A stretch of 64,000 nucleotides of DNA from Rossellomorea sp. AcN35-11 (GCA_030388825.1 CP128835.1:3776001-3840000), one strand, 5' to 3'. Counted from the first letter of the stretch, positions 1 through 10,170 are shown. Notes: generated by a model not told the origin, from the letters alone. Made by a program: numbers and translations.

Positions 1-2253
1 ATCGTTTGATGTTGCATAGAAATTATACACATCCCACCAGAAATCATAGATCGGATACTCCCGTTTCTTTAACTGTAATTGTGAGGTTAAATGTGAAATC
101 GTCACATTTGGATCACACACATAAAATAGCTGCTCATCCTCAGAGAGCTCGGATGGTTCATTAAATAATAACTTCGTTTTTGCCCCTGGGAACATTTCAC
201 CCAGACGCTTGATGAAGGAAGACGGCAATAATGCTTTTCCTTCTTCGTTTGCGATGGGATAACTGATATATAAACATTCACTTGGAGTCGTAAATGCCTT
301 ATATGCCACAAATTCTTCGTCCAGGAGTTTCGTCCTGTTACCAGGGGCAATCTTTATTCCTCTCCTGATTAATGATTCCCGGTCTTCATCAGACAGGACC
401 CCGTCTTCATTCATTTTCTTCGGTAGGACCCCATCATTCACTCCAATGACAAAGGCAGCTTTAATGTCTCCAAGTCTGGATTTCTCCAGATCAGCAATGA
501 TGACCTGATCGATAGCCGGGGGAACTAGGGAAAACTGCATCGTTTCAATTCCAGCATCCAGGACTGATGAAAACTTCTTCATCGTCGTGGTCTCATCACC
601 AAGCATTTCTACGTATTGATCAAGTAAGTCCATTACGGCCGACCACGCCTGATCATGCTCTCTTGCCGCAATCAAGTCTCCTTTTTCTTCTGCTTCGATG
701 CGCATACGTTCAAGCTTGGCCGGGATATCCAACTCTTCAAGATACAAATAAAGAGTTTCGCAGAATTCCCGTCCCGTCGATTGCTTTTTCAATCGTTTCC
801 CAAGACGAATGATCGGTGCCGAAATAAATAGTCTCAGCTCATTGATTTCATGCTCGAGTTCCTTTTCCCGGTCGGTTTGTGGTGCATCTACATGCTCCAG
901 CCCCCGGAATCGACGATATTTCCAACGGTCTTTCTTTGTCCAGCGGTCCCCTTTAATCCCATAGGCAAGGACATAGTTTTCCAAACGGTCCATTTTTTCA
1001 CGCAAATCTGTGGGATTTTGTTGATAAGGGAACAAAAGGTCTGTTTTCACTGCCCGGAAAACGGGCTCATATCTCCAGTTCGTGTTCATAATTTCCAGTG
1101 TGGAACGGATCAGCTCGATCAATGGATGATTCAACATTGTCCGCTTTTGATCGAGGAAAAAAGGGATATGATGATCCTGGAATATCGTTTCAACCTTGTC
1201 ACGGTAATCCTCGCTGTTACGAACCAAAACGGCGATATCCTTATAGCGGTATCCTCCATCCCGTGCAAGCTTCCTGATTTCTCTTGCGATCCCCTCTACT
1301 TCTGCCCTTCGATTAGACGCTTCCATAAATTCAATCGAGCTATCCCCTTCTCCAAATGGAACCGTTGGCCTGTCTTCAAAATAACGTTCTAAATGAAGCA
1401 TCGTATCATTGTGATAGCGAATCGGCTTCACCAGTACCTCTTCTTCTATGGACTTCCCCGCTCCATAGCATATATCCTGTAGGGTATGGTACGTTTCGTT
1501 TGTCATCCGATAGAGGCTAAGCTCGTTCATGACGCCCATTTGCTGCTCAGGATCAGTCGTCAGGGCAACCGTCACGGCCTTACTATGCTGAATGAGCTGA
1601 TCGATGATCAGATATTCCTGCGGTGTGAAGCTATGGAACCCGTCTATGTAGATGTCTGCATTTCTAAGAAGCTCAGAGTTTTGCACATTATCAGCCAACA
1701 ACTGAAAGTAGTCTTCTGAATCAATGTATTTACCCATGAGCTTCTCCTCGAATTTCCCGTAAATCAGCTCCAGGTCATGAAGCTTATCCTTCAACACCTT
1801 GGAATCCCGCTCACCTCTCCCGTCCAATTGAAGGAGATCCCCAGGTGTAATACAATAGCGTTTAAATTCCGTCAGCATGGATTCTACATGTTGAATGAAA
1901 CCGGGCTTATCTGCAGCCTTTGAGAAGATATGGAGACGATCTTTGTTTTCGTCGATGATCTTCCGTATCATCATATTTAAGCCGACTTCTGATAAATGGT
2001 AGCGGCTCATTCCCCCTGTTTCCTGCAGAATCTTCCACGCAAGGCGGGTGAAACTGAACACCTGTCCACGAATCATCCCGTTTAATCCCGGTGTGTTGAC
2101 AAGCTCGTATTCCGATATAAATGACATCTGATCCGGTACGATATAGATGATGGGAGCACCATTCGGCGCTTCCAATAAGCTTTGTTTCATCTCACCTAAT
2201 ATACGATCCGTTTTCCCCGTACCTGAGCGTCCGAGAATAAAACGTACAGCCAT
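1..2253 (-). CDS. addB: ATP-dependent helicase/deoxyribonuclease subunit B (5' part; runs off the left edge)
   Basis: AddB is the second subunit of the AddAB (RecBCD-like) helicase-nuclease that processes double-strand breaks for RecA in the cytoplasm. The 751 visible codons read open without a stop. Residues 8-15 are GRSGTGKT, a Walker A motif at the N-terminus, and the following text (IIYIVPDQMSF, then QVFSFTRLAW) is typical of AddB's helicase-like N-terminal half. The family is about 1160 residues, so roughly the last third, including the C-terminal nuclease domain and iron-sulfur cysteines, lies outside the window. The ATG start is preceded by AAAGGAGTGAGAGG. addA would be expected beyond the left edge. 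Family identification is secure. Confidence 0.95.
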   Translation of the reverse strand, partial: MAVRFILGRSGTGKTDRILGEMKQSLLEAPNGAPIIYIVPDQMSFISEYELVNTPGLNGMIRGQVFSFTRLAWKILQETGGMSRYHLSEVGLNMMIRKIIDENKDRLHIFSKAADKPGFIQHVESMLTEFKRYCITPGDLLQLDGRGERDSKVLKDKLHDLELIYGKFEEKLMGKYIDSEDYFQLLADNVQNSELLRNADIYIDGFHSFTPQEYLIIDQLIQHSKAVTVALTTDPEQQMGVMNELSLYRMTNETYHTLQDICYGAGKSIEEEVLVKPIRYHNDTMLHLERYFEDRPTVPFGEGDSSIEFMEASNRRAEVEGIAREIRKLARDGGYRYKDIAVLVRNSEDYRDKVETIFQDHHIPFFLDQKRTMLNHPLIELIRSTLEIMNTNWRYEPVFRAVKTDLLFPYQQNPTDLREKMDRLENYVLAYGIKGDRWTKKDRWKYRRFRGLEHVDAPQTDREKELEHEINELRLFISAPIIRLGKRLKKQSTGREFCETLYLYLEELDIPAKLERMRIEAEEKGDLIAAREHDQAWSAVMDLLDQYVEMLGDETTTMKKFSSVLDAGIETMQFSLVPPAIDQVIIADLEKSRLGDIKAAFVIGVNDGVLPKKMNEDGVLSDEDRESLIRRGIKIAPGNRTKLLDEEFVAYKAFTTPSECLYISYPIANEEGKALLPSSFIKRLGEMFPGAKTKLLFNEPSELSEDEQLFYVCDPNVTISHLTSQLQLKKREYPIYDFWWDVYNFYATSND

Positions 2254-2414
2254 CCTCTCACTCCTTTTCTTTCTCTAATCTATTGTAGCCATGAGGCAAT
2301 GTAAGTTTTGGTATAGGTCCATTATAGTACACAGGCACAAATCTTTCCCGCCTCAATCAATATTGAAAATATTTGGAACACATGCATACAGTAAATAGAG
2401 GCAGGTGATTCCGT

Positions 2415-3572
2415 TTGAATCGATCCTTTAACCGAATTGCTTCTGTTCTTGTTGTGATGGCGATCATGATAGCCTGTAATATTTATACATTTATTCCCAT
2501 TTACGGGAATATCGCTTCCTCCCTCTCCATACCACAAAGTGAAGTCGTTATGGCAGGAAGCTCATTTATTTTTTTCTACGCCTGTGGTCTTCTGACCTTT
2601 GCCAATGGCGCTGATCGCTTTGGAAAAAAAGAGATCCTTGCTTGGGGAATGCTGGCCTCTGCGATTTCCACTTGGTTGGTGGGGATGTCAGGTGATTTTT
2701 TGAGTTTATTTTTTCTACGGGGAATTCAAGGTTTTTGTTTGGGGAGCTTTGCTCCCGTCGCCTTTGCATATACGTATGATTTATTTTCCGGAAGAAAAAG
2801 AACGCTGCTTCTTGCTTTTATCAATTCAGGTTTTCTGTCCGCCGGCATCTTCGGTCAAATACTCAGTGAAGGTATCACCCGCTACAGCAATTGGACGTTT
2901 GTATTCTTCTATTTCGCAGTGGTCTATGGCTCCTTATTTCTAATCGCAAGACAAACGCTCCCCTCTACGTCCACTAGATTCGTTTCAGTTTCACAACAGA
3001 TCATCACAATGTACAGACTCCTTATGAGAAAAGAACTCATGTTCTGCTACGGAATTGTTCTCACCCTCCTATCATCCTTTGTTGCCTATTATGACAGTTT
3101 GACCAGATACTTGTCTGGAAGTCCCGGCCTGCTCTTCCTCATAAGGGCTGTAGGCTTGATCGGAGTCTGCCTTTCTCTCTTTACAGGTCGCCTCCTTGAA
3201 GCCATTGGAGTCTATAAAACTCTTTTTATTGGTGTTACCATCTCCATTACGAGTGTATCGATCGCCTTCATTTATGTACACAAGAGTGAGCCCTTCATCA
3301 TCGTTCTTTCATCAATCCTATTCGTTTCCGCCATTTCCTTGTTGATTCCGACAGTGATTACCCTCATTGGAGATATGAGTGGCGAAGACAGGAGCCAGGC
3401 TCTCAGTCTTTACTCCTTTACCTTATTAGTAGGAACCAGCTTGGCTCCTATCGTGGTCATGCAGCTAACTTACGTCCAATCTTTGTTTATGCTGCTGGGA
3501 TGCTTTTTGTTTAACGCCTGGATGGGAGGCTTGTTGTATGCATGGGGAAGCAAATGGAAAATGAAGGACTAA
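2415..3572 (+). CDS. MFS transporter, 12-helix drug-efflux-like permease
   Basis: A 385-residue integral membrane protein of the major facilitator superfamily, probably a proton-coupled exporter. About twelve hydrophobic segments can be counted. The loop after helix 2 reads GADRFGKKEILAWG, a recognisable motif A (GxxxDRxGRR type). Length is normal for the family. The start is TTG, preceded by GGCAGGTGATT; no upstream ATG is better placed. It is transcribed divergently from addB and followed by a repeat-rich gap. Substrate cannot be told from sequence; YfmO/YceJ-like exporters are the closest recollection, so no symbol is given. Confidence 0.8.
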   Translation: MNRSFNRIASVLVVMAIMIACNIYTFIPIYGNIASSLSIPQSEVVMAGSSFIFFYACGLLTFANGADRFGKKEILAWGMLASAISTWLVGMSGDFLSLFFLRGIQGFCLGSFAPVAFAYTYDLFSGRKRTLLLAFINSGFLSAGIFGQILSEGITRYSNWTFVFFYFAVVYGSLFLIARQTLPSTSTRFVSVSQQIITMYRLLMRKELMFCYGIVLTLLSSFVAYYDSLTRYLSGSPGLLFLIRAVGLIGVCLSLFTGRLLEAIGVYKTLFIGVTISITSVSIAFIYVHKSEPFIIVLSSILFVSAISLLIPTVITLIGDMSGEDRSQALSLYSFTLLVGTSLAPIVVMQLTYVQSLFMLLGCFLFNAWMGGLLYAWGSKWKMKD

Positions 3573-3731
3573 CGACAGACCTCCATTCTTCCCTTCCGCT
3601 CTCATTATTTGCTCAGATTAATCCGGTGGACTTGACTGTTTTAAATACTTTATGAATTATTTTCTTAGTTTCACAGATACAGGAGATTGTATGAATCCTC
3701 ATTCCCCCCCTCTAAGTCCAACAAGTCAAAA

Positions 3732-4171
3732 AAGAGGTTGGGACAAAAGGAGTGATGTCTAAACAAAACCCGAACTAATTTGCCTGCAAAGAGGTAATCC
3801 AGTTCGGGTTTTATTCTTATTGAAGTCCACCTAAGATTCCAATTTTATCCAGCGGTTGATGGGAGTGCAAGACGGAGACTCCTGCGGGAAGAGTAGCTTA
3901 TGTGAGACCTGTCCAGCTGCAGGGCTTAGAGGCACATGTCATAAGTCAAACCGTCCATAAAGGCAGAAAACGCCATCAGGGCCGTTTCGCCTTATGCCAA
4001 CAGTCTCTCGAGCAAAGCCCTTCCGCTTTCCTTCCCTGAGGCTTGCCGAGGACGCACACGGGCTACCTGCGGAAAGCGGAGTCTTGCACGGAAATCATTA
4101 GCGGTATAAAGAAGCTTCACTTAAATTGTTCGTGTTTATGTGAGGTTTTTTTAGTTTTGTCCCAACCTCTT
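3732..4171. repeat. Nested intergenic repeat region bounded by a 17-base inverted repeat
   Basis: The gap between the MFS gene and the acetyltransferase has layered structure. Its ends are AAGAGGTTGGGACAAAA (3732-3748) and the exact inverse (4155-4171). Just inside is a stem-loop, AAAACCCGAACT at 3765-3776 with AGTTCGGGTTTT at 3801-3812. A roughly 250-base element from about 3852 to 4105 has imperfectly complementary ends (GACGGAGACTCCTGCGGGAA near the left, CCTGCGGAAAGCGGAGTC near the right), resembling an interspersed repeat common in Bacillaceae intergenic DNA. Within it, about 3915-4035 matches in inverse orientation the hairpin repeats at 55.7-56.1 kb. No coding potential is seen. Confidence 0.65.
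3765..3815 (+). terminator. Stem-loop, possible terminator downstream of the MFS gene
   Basis: AAAACCCGAACT and AGTTCGGGTTTT form a perfect 12-base stem with a 24-base loop, followed by ATTCTT. It lies about 190 bases after the MFS stop codon, so assignment to that gene is an inference; it may simply belong to the repeat. Confidence 0.4.
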
Positions 4172-4708
4172 CACACTTCCTTCCCATTCATCCGCTAATA
4201 GTCCATATAAAAGCATGTCATAACGATTCCCGTCTCTTTGCAGGAACTGCCGGTACCTTCCTTCTTTTGTGAATCCCAGTGATTCATATAAACGGATCGC
4301 TCTCTCATTATACGAAAATACCGTTAATTGAAGACGGTGTAAATTCAACTCATGAAAGGCATATGCCAATAGACACTCCATGGCTTCTTTGCCGTAACCA
4401 TTTCCCCATGATTGCTCGTCACCGATGGAAATGGCGATCCAGCCGACACGATGGGTCCACAAAATACCGTCCAATTCCACAAAGCCTATGATCTTTCCAT
4501 CGTCTTTTAAACGGATAGCAAAGCGAAAGGCATTTTCTCCCGGATCCCCCATCCATTTTTTTATATCTTCCACTGACTTCGGCTTATGGGGGAGAGCATC
4601 CAGTAATCTTTGAACCTCTTCATTTTGATTCCATTCACGTATGGCCGCAAGATCTTCCTCCTGAAATCCTGAAAGATATATTCTTGCACCTGCTAATAGT
4701 CGCTTCAT
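4151..4708 (-). CDS. GNAT family N-acetyltransferase (RimJ/RimL type)
   Basis: A 185-residue acetyl-CoA-dependent N-acetyltransferase; the acceptor (ribosomal protein N-terminus, antibiotic or small amine) cannot be assigned. The acetyl-CoA loop is visible near residues 97-110 (SWGNGYGKEAMECLL, the Q/RxxGxG/A type) and the C-terminal fold signature YNERAIRLYESLGF follows near residue 132. The ATG is preceded by GAGGTGAATGAAG. The last codons (KRLGQN and stop) are written by one arm of the inverted repeat that bounds the neighbouring repeat region, so the C-terminus was probably replaced or extended by repeat sequence. No operon partner is apparent. Confidence 0.8.
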   Translation of the reverse strand: MKRLLAGARIYLSGFQEEDLAAIREWNQNEEVQRLLDALPHKPKSVEDIKKWMGDPGENAFRFAIRLKDDGKIIGFVELDGILWTHRVGWIAISIGDEQSWGNGYGKEAMECLLAYAFHELNLHRLQLTVFSYNERAIRLYESLGFTKEGRYRQFLQRDGNRYDMLLYGLLADEWEGSVKRLGQN

Positions 4709-4893
4709 TCTTCATTCACCTCGACATGTATTTCGGGATGTATGCCTTCTTTTCCTTCATTGGCCGTGAATAACTTTCTTAAGAGCTCTCTTATTTAAGG
4801 TTCCCTCTTTACTAATCGTGATGACAGACGCAGCAAATCATTAGCGTGAGCCTACGCAATATAAAGAGCCTGGATGATTCCAGACTCCACTGT

Positions 4894-6059
4894 TCACCAT
4901 ATCATTTCCGCCCACTCTGGATGGTCGATGAACGGATTTCGGTTTCCTTGGTATTGCTCAAAGATGATGTCGTTGCGCCTGATTTCCCTTGCATCGACAG
5001 GATCCTGTGCGTGCCACTGAAGAAGAACAGACACTTTTCCGTGGTAAGGTGCACTTCCATTGTTGACATTGTTATTGATTTCTAGATCGAGTTCACCGCC
5101 TGTCTCCTTCATATCGGACCGCCATGTAAAAGATCATACGGGCTACGTCTCCCTTCACCTCATCACGCGGCTCCCAGGAATCCCCGTCATAATAGTTCCC
5201 GGGTGCTTCGGTATGCTGAGTTCCACCATTATCAAAGTCAAGATTTCCCCTTGTGGAATTGACCGTTACATCGGTGGGCCTCAAATGATGAAGGTCCGTC
5301 CCCGGTCCCTGAGTCGTTCCGAAATCACCGTGGGATTTTGCCCACACATGCTCACGGTTCCAGTCGTCGACCCCACCTCCGTTTGTCATTTTGGACTGGG
5401 AGCGTCCTGAGTAAAGCAGAATGACATTATTCGTGTTAGCCGGGTCTTCATCTGTGACGCGCAAGGCTCCCCATACATCACTGTAGGAAAGGGTTTGGTG
5501 ATCATCGATGATGTTATGCAATGCTGTTTTTAACGATTCTCCCGTTTTCCCTTCTGCCGTCCTGTAATATTCTCCATATGCCGGTGGGTCAGTTGGATCC
5601 GTCGCCCCCCCTTCTTCCACTGTTTCGAACGCTGTTGAAGATTTCACACCCGGATGGGAGAAATACGCAGCTAAACTCCCCGTCACTTTTATTTTTTTTA
5701 CCTAAGAGGCCCGGGTTGCTCTGCAATCCAAAGCTCGAACGGTAAGAAGATGGAATTTGTACATACACCATATTATTCGTATTGGATTCTCCACTGGAAT
5801 CAGCCAGAGCCAGAGCATAATCATTGGGAAAATTACTTGTGACGACCGATGACGAAGAAGTCGGCTGCCCGACCACATACCCTTCCACTGACTGAGTCGA
5901 ACCATTCTGATTCCCTATTGCCTGCAGGACGGTGAATGGTGAGCTCCATGTCCCGCTTCCTGCTGCATTCATTTGTTTTGGAGATACTTGACTACACGCA
6001 ATGGTAAAAATAATTAAAATGGCAAACATGCTGATGACCTTTTTGTTTACAACCTTCAT
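4894..6059 (-). pseudogene. Secreted endonuclease I-family nuclease (Bsn/YurI-like), two frameshifts
   Basis: Read through two frame changes this encodes about 387 residues. A hydrophobic N-terminus ends in a possible lipobox (TIAC, Cys22), followed by a small beta-rich domain (VLQAIGNQNG to VYVQIPSSYRSS) of the kind found before secreted nucleases, then a complete endonuclease I domain with NREHVWAKSHGDF, DLHHLRPTDVTVNS and RGNLDFDNGG, the His-Me finger core. The nuclease part closely resembles extracellular ribonuclease Bsn (YurI) of B. subtilis, which as I recall lacks the added N-terminal domain. Frameshift 1 is a run of eight A at 5692-5699 where seven would keep frame; frameshift 2 is near 5095-5110 after YEGD. 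All catalytic sequence is intact, so sequencing error is as likely as decay. Confidence 0.8.
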
Positions 6060-6219
6060 ACTATTTTTCCTCCCCTTTCAATATGATTACTCATTCAGCC
6101 TACACCACCGGTTGTCAAAATAGGGTAAATTTTGTGTAAATTTGTGAAAATGAGACTTTTTACACAAGAAAGCCAACACAGGAACGGGTCATCACTCCCC
6201 CTCCAAGAGCCCTCCACAA

Positions 6220-6252
6220 CAAAAAAGCACCAGCCCATTCCGAGCTAGTACT
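6220..6252 (-). terminator. Rho-independent terminator of the reductase-thiolase operon
   Basis: On the minus strand AGTACTAGC pairs with GCTGGTGCT (nine pairs including two G-U) around a nine-base loop and is followed by six T. It sits just after the corrected thiolase stop. Confidence 0.8.
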
Positions 6253-6266
6253 CTCCCTATGTTAGA

Positions 6267-7446
6267 TTACATCCCCTCCACTAAGACAGAAGCCCCCATA
6301 CCTCCTCCAACGCATAAGGAAGCAATTCCTTTTTTTCAATTCACGACGCTTCAACTCGTGGAGCAAAGATACGACGAGTCGCGCTCCGGTACAGCCTACG
6401 GGATGACCGATACTGATGCCGCTTCCATTCACGTTAACCTTCCTGCGATCCAGACCCAGCTCTTTCTCAACTGCCAAGTACTGGGCAGCGAATGCTTCGT
6501 TGATCTCGAATAAATCGATTTCATCCAGTGTCCATTTCTCTGTTGCATGTAATCCTTTTTGAATGGCCGGCACAGGTCCGATACCCATTACTTTCGGGTC
6601 TACGCCTGCCACTGAATAGCCTACGATTCTTCCCAGAGGCTGAAGTCCTCTTCCCTCAGCTTCTTCTTCACTCATCAGGATTAAAGCGGCTCCTCCGTCA
6701 TTGAGACTTGAAGAATTTCCAGCAGTCACCGTTCCTCCTTCCCTAAATGCCGGTTTTAATTTCTGCAATTTTTCCACTTGCAAACCCGCTCTTGGACTTT
6801 CATCTTGATCAATCACTTTCTCTCCTTTACGTTCCTTGACGGTAAGAGGAACGATTTGAGAATCGAAGAATCCATTTTCTATTGCCCTTACAGCACGTTC
6901 ATGACTTAACACAGCAAATTGATCCTGTTCCTTCCTGGAGATCCCGTGAATCTCTGCCAGGTTCTCAGCCGTTTCTCCCATCATGATGCCATGAATGGGA
7001 TCTTCAAGCACTTCCCAAACAGAATCACGAATTTCACCATGCTGCAGTCTTTGGCCGAACCTATGCTGTTTCAGAATATAGGGGCTAGAGCTCATCGCTT
7101 CTACTCCACCTGCCATGACAATGTCGGATACGCCGGTTTGAATTTGCATAGCAGCTGAAATGATCGCCTGCATCCCGCTTGCACATTGACGTTGAATCGT
7201 AAAACCTGTCGTTGTGTCGTCAAATCCCGCCAGTAAGGCAGCTGTTCTTGCAGTATTGGGTTGATCTGTCCTCTGAATACAATGTCCAAGGATCACTTCA
7301 TCCATGTCCCCTGGGGATAATCCACTGTCCTCGGCCGCTTTTTTCATAACAGGTACAATCAAGTCCGTCGGGAGCAGGTCTTTAAAAGCTCCTCCAAATG
7401 CCCCCACCGGTGTACGCATTGCCGATGTAATCACTACATTTCTCAT
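6267..7446 (-). CDS. Acetyl-CoA C-acetyltransferase (thiolase), one frameshift near the 3' end
   Basis: Thiolase of about 392 residues catalysing acetoacetyl-CoA formation or 3-ketoacyl-CoA cleavage in the cytoplasm. Visible signatures are the nucleophile QRQCASGMQAI (Cys near residue 88), the NEAFAAQ motif and GHPVGCTGAR carrying the second catalytic Cys. As written, the last 20 or so residues are out of frame (ending at 6262): a run of seven A at 6330-6336 should be six, which restores the conserved ending GIASLCVGGGMGASVLVEGM and a stop at 6267. The gene follows the SDR reductase by 18 bases, forming a two-gene operon that would interconvert acetyl-CoA and 3-hydroxybutyryl-CoA. No PHB synthase is nearby, so polymer synthesis is not supported by context. 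Confidence 0.85.
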
Positions 7447-7464
7447 TTTCCCACTACCTTTCTG

Positions 7465-8208
7465 CTACATCATAATACCGCCATCTACATGGAGGACGGT
7501 CCCATTCACATAATCACTATCATCAGAAGCAAGGTACAAGTAAGCCTTTGCAATATCTTCCGGTTTCCCCAATCGGCCGAGGGGAATCATCGCTTTCATT
7601 TGGGCGATGACTTTTTCCGGAACTTCTGTCACCATGCCCGTTTCGGTAAAACCTGGAGCGACGGCGTTTACGTTGATTCCTTTGCGCCCTAATTCTTTCG
7701 CCCATGTTTTCGTCATTCCCACTACGGCGGCTTTCGTCGCTGCATAGTTGGTTTGACCGACGTTTCCATAGACTCCGCTTACGGAAGAGGTATTGATGAT
7801 CTTCCCCTTGCCATTTTCAATAAGGTATGGAACAACCGCCTGGGTACAATTAAATACCCCTGTCAGATTCACATCCACCACCTTTTGAAAATCTTCCGGT
7901 GATAACTTGTGAATCATGCCATCTCTTGTGATCCCGGCATTATTAATCAGAATATCGATCTTTCCAAAGTGTTCCTTTACCTCTTGAACAAACGAGTCTA
8001 CAGAAGCCCGATCGGCTACATCCCCTTTGAAAAAGGCAGCGTTGCCCGTTCCATGCTCATTTAATGTTCGTGCCTTTTCTTCGCCTTCCACATGATCGAA
8101 ATCCACCAGGGCTACCTGGCATCCCTCCTGCACAAATCGTTCTGCCGCTGCGTAACCAATCCCATTCGCAGCTCCTGTAATGAGGGCGACTTTCCCTTCC
8201 AGCCTCAT
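7465..8208 (-). CDS. SDR oxidoreductase, 3-oxoacyl-ACP / acetoacetyl-CoA reductase-like
   Basis: A 247-residue classical short-chain dehydrogenase. TGAANGIG at residues 11-18 binds the NAD(P) cofactor, NNAG follows near residue 88, and the catalytic set is Ser in NTSSVSG plus YAATK; the C-terminus reads LHVDGGIMM as in FabG and PhaB proteins. The ATG at 8208 is chosen because AAAGGAGGAATTTATC precedes it; an extension to 8298 has no comparable ribosome site. Its downstream partner is the thiolase, which favours an acetoacetyl-CoA reductase role over a fatty-acid-synthesis FabG, but substrate specificity is inferred from context only. Confidence 0.85.
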   Translation of the reverse strand: MRLEGKVALITGAANGIGYAAAERFVQEGCQVALVDFDHVEGEEKARTLNEHGTGNAAFFKGDVADRASVDSFVQEVKEHFGKIDILINNAGITRDGMIHKLSPEDFQKVVDVNLTGVFNCTQAVVPYLIENGKGKIINTSSVSGVYGNVGQTNYAATKAAVVGMTKTWAKELGRKGINVNAVAPGFTETGMVTEVPEKVIAQMKAMIPLGRLGKPEDIAKAYLYLASDDSDYVNGTVLHVDGGIMM

Positions 8209-8526
8209 GATAAATTCCTCCTTTTCAGTCCAAAAAGACCATTCATTGATTAAAATCACCGATGTGCGGTGAAAGCCCGCTATTCTTTTATTCAACAAAT
8301 GCAGTGTTTTTTCCTATATATTCGACGATTTCATATGTCCTTTTTTCAGGTCATGTCATAACGCTGTTGCATTACATACTTACCAATCTCAATAACCAAA
8401 AAAGCACATTTTATTGGAGTCAAGGAAAGGCCCCATGTACACAAACTCATTAAACACCATATCCCCAACGGCTATTTTCCTTTATAATGAATCTACTAAA
8501 TGTTAGGGAAATTGGAGGATTCATCC

Positions 8527-10043
8527 TTGAATGTATTTCAGCAGTTTCAGCGAACAATGATTAAAAACTATCTATTAGGCAGTTTCATAGCTGTTTTCGG
8601 GGTCGGATCTGTGTTTATTTTTCAAACCCTTATCCTTAATGAAAATGAACTGTGGACCATGGCGGGCATCATCACCTTTTCAATAGCCATCATGTTCACT
8701 TCCGAATTCTTAGTCTTTCAAAAACATATCCATCCCATGAAACTCGCTTATAAGGACTCCTCTTTGTCCATGAAGATCCTGTCAGCCGCCTATCTGCAAG
8801 CGGAAAGGTTTCCACTTTTAACGGTTAAACGAATTATGCTCCCTCATTTTTTAGGGCTGGCTCTTCCGTCAACTTTGCTAACAGTCTTCTGCATCAAATC
8901 AGGCTGGTTATCACTGCCGTACACATACATTGTTTATGCCTGGTGCGGTGCCTTTTTAGTCGCGATCCTTCATTCTTTGATTGAATTTTTTTTTAACTTT
9001 TCGAGCTTGTCATATACTGCAGGAGGATCTCATTCGGAAAAGTGTTGAAACATACCGCTTCAATCCATCTGTCCAATCTACTTTGTTTATCAGTTTAAAA
9101 AGAAAAATCCTGGCAGCCATCTCTGTTTCTTGCCCTCTTTCCTATCCTGCTATTTTCACTGGCTTCTCAAATACGGTTATCAATTGAGGACTCCGCTCTT
9201 CTGATAGATTACTGGAAATGGGCCGGGGTTCTCATACTCATCATTACGATTCTCGCCTTCTATGGAGCTCTCCTTATTTTCAAGAGCATTGAGTCTCCCG
9301 TGAAAGATTTGATAGCCCGTTTTGAGAAAGTGGAACAGGGGCACGTTTCCACTGCAGTGAATACATACACGGATGAGTTTTCCCATTTGTTTTCCGGCTT
9401 CAATCACATGGTAGGGGCCATCAATCTCAGGGATCGGAAAAACCAGCAGCTCCTTGACCAGTTTTTCGCTGTCGTCGCAGGCACATTGGATGCGCGGGAT
9501 CCATACACTGCAGGACATTCCAAGCGTGTGGCCGAGTATTCCGTTTTAATCGCCAAGCAATGTAACTGGCCTTTGAAGGACATTGACTTACTCAACAAGT
9601 CGGCTCTCCTTCATGACATAGGAAAAATCGGCATTCGAGACGATGTGCTTCTAAAAGAAGGGAAATTAACGAATGAAGAATTTGATCAAATCAAACTCCA
9701 CCCTGTTATCGGTGAAGAAATCGTCAAAGGGGTTCAGTTAACGGAAGAACTCCTGCCCATCCTACCAGGTATCAAGCATCACCATGAGAGGATGGATGGT
9801 CGTGGGTACCCTGATCATCTAAAAGGACTGGATATCCCCGTTTTCGGACGGCTTATCGCTGTCGCGGATGCCTTTGATGCCATGACATCAGACCGTCCTT
9901 ATCGAAAAGGAATGTCTATGGAAAAAGCCCTCACCATCTTGGAAGAAGGCAAGGGGACCCAGTGGGATGAAGAATTTGTAAATGCATTTATGAGGGTGAT
10001 CAAAAGCAGTGAGGACGCCCATTTATCTAATCGAGCCATTTAA
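8527..10043 (+). pseudogene. Membrane HAMP/HD-GYP phosphodiesterase, two frameshifts
   Basis: Restoring two single-base frameshifts gives about 504 residues: six hydrophobic segments in the first 270 residues, a HAMP-like linker and a C-terminal HD-GYP domain with LLHDIGKIGIRD, HHERMDGRGYP and ADAFDAMTSDRPYR. HD-GYP enzymes degrade cyclic-di-GMP at the membrane. The first frameshift is a run of nine T at 8986-8994 (eight keeps frame); the second is one extra base near 9127-9140, after ILAAISV. As sequenced, the sensor and enzyme portions are separated. The TTG at 8527 follows GGAGG with an eight-base gap and is preferred to the ATG at 8500, which has no site. The HD-GYP part alone (from about 9300) looks fully conserved. 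Confidence 0.75.
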
Positions 10044-10059
10044 ATCCCTGCTCTCACTA

Positions 10060-10097
10060 AAAAGGATCAGATCTTGAATCAGATCTGATCTTTTTTT
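10060..10097 (+). terminator. Rho-independent terminator after the HD-GYP gene
   Basis: GATCAGATC and GATCTGATC form a perfect nine-base stem followed by seven T, about 20 bases after the stop codon. Confidence 0.85.
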
Positions 10098-10129
10098 GAT
10101 AGGCCGTTTCACGTTGTGGGTTCCACCAC

Positions 10130-10162
10130 AAAAAAAACACTGCTCACATTATGAACAGCGTT
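10130..10162 (-). terminator. Terminator of the yhjE-sip operon
   Basis: On the minus strand ACGCTGTTC pairs with GAGCAGTGT (one G-U) and is followed by nine T, directly downstream of the signal peptidase stop. Confidence 0.8.
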
Positions 10163-10170
10163 CCTTATCA

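Noticed and set aside
850..1392. Plus-strand open frame of 180 codons within addB
   Set aside because: addB reads openly on the other strand with a clear Walker A and family sequence; the plus frame is antisense without a ribosome site.
6267..8208. PHB biosynthesis operon (phaA-phaB)
   Set aside because: The enzyme pair would fit, but no polymerase, phasin or PhaC-like gene is adjacent, so polymer synthesis is not supported.
8235..8260. FadR half-site upstream of the SDR-thiolase operon
   Set aside because: Only CATTCATTGATT resembles half the operator; the second half is absent.
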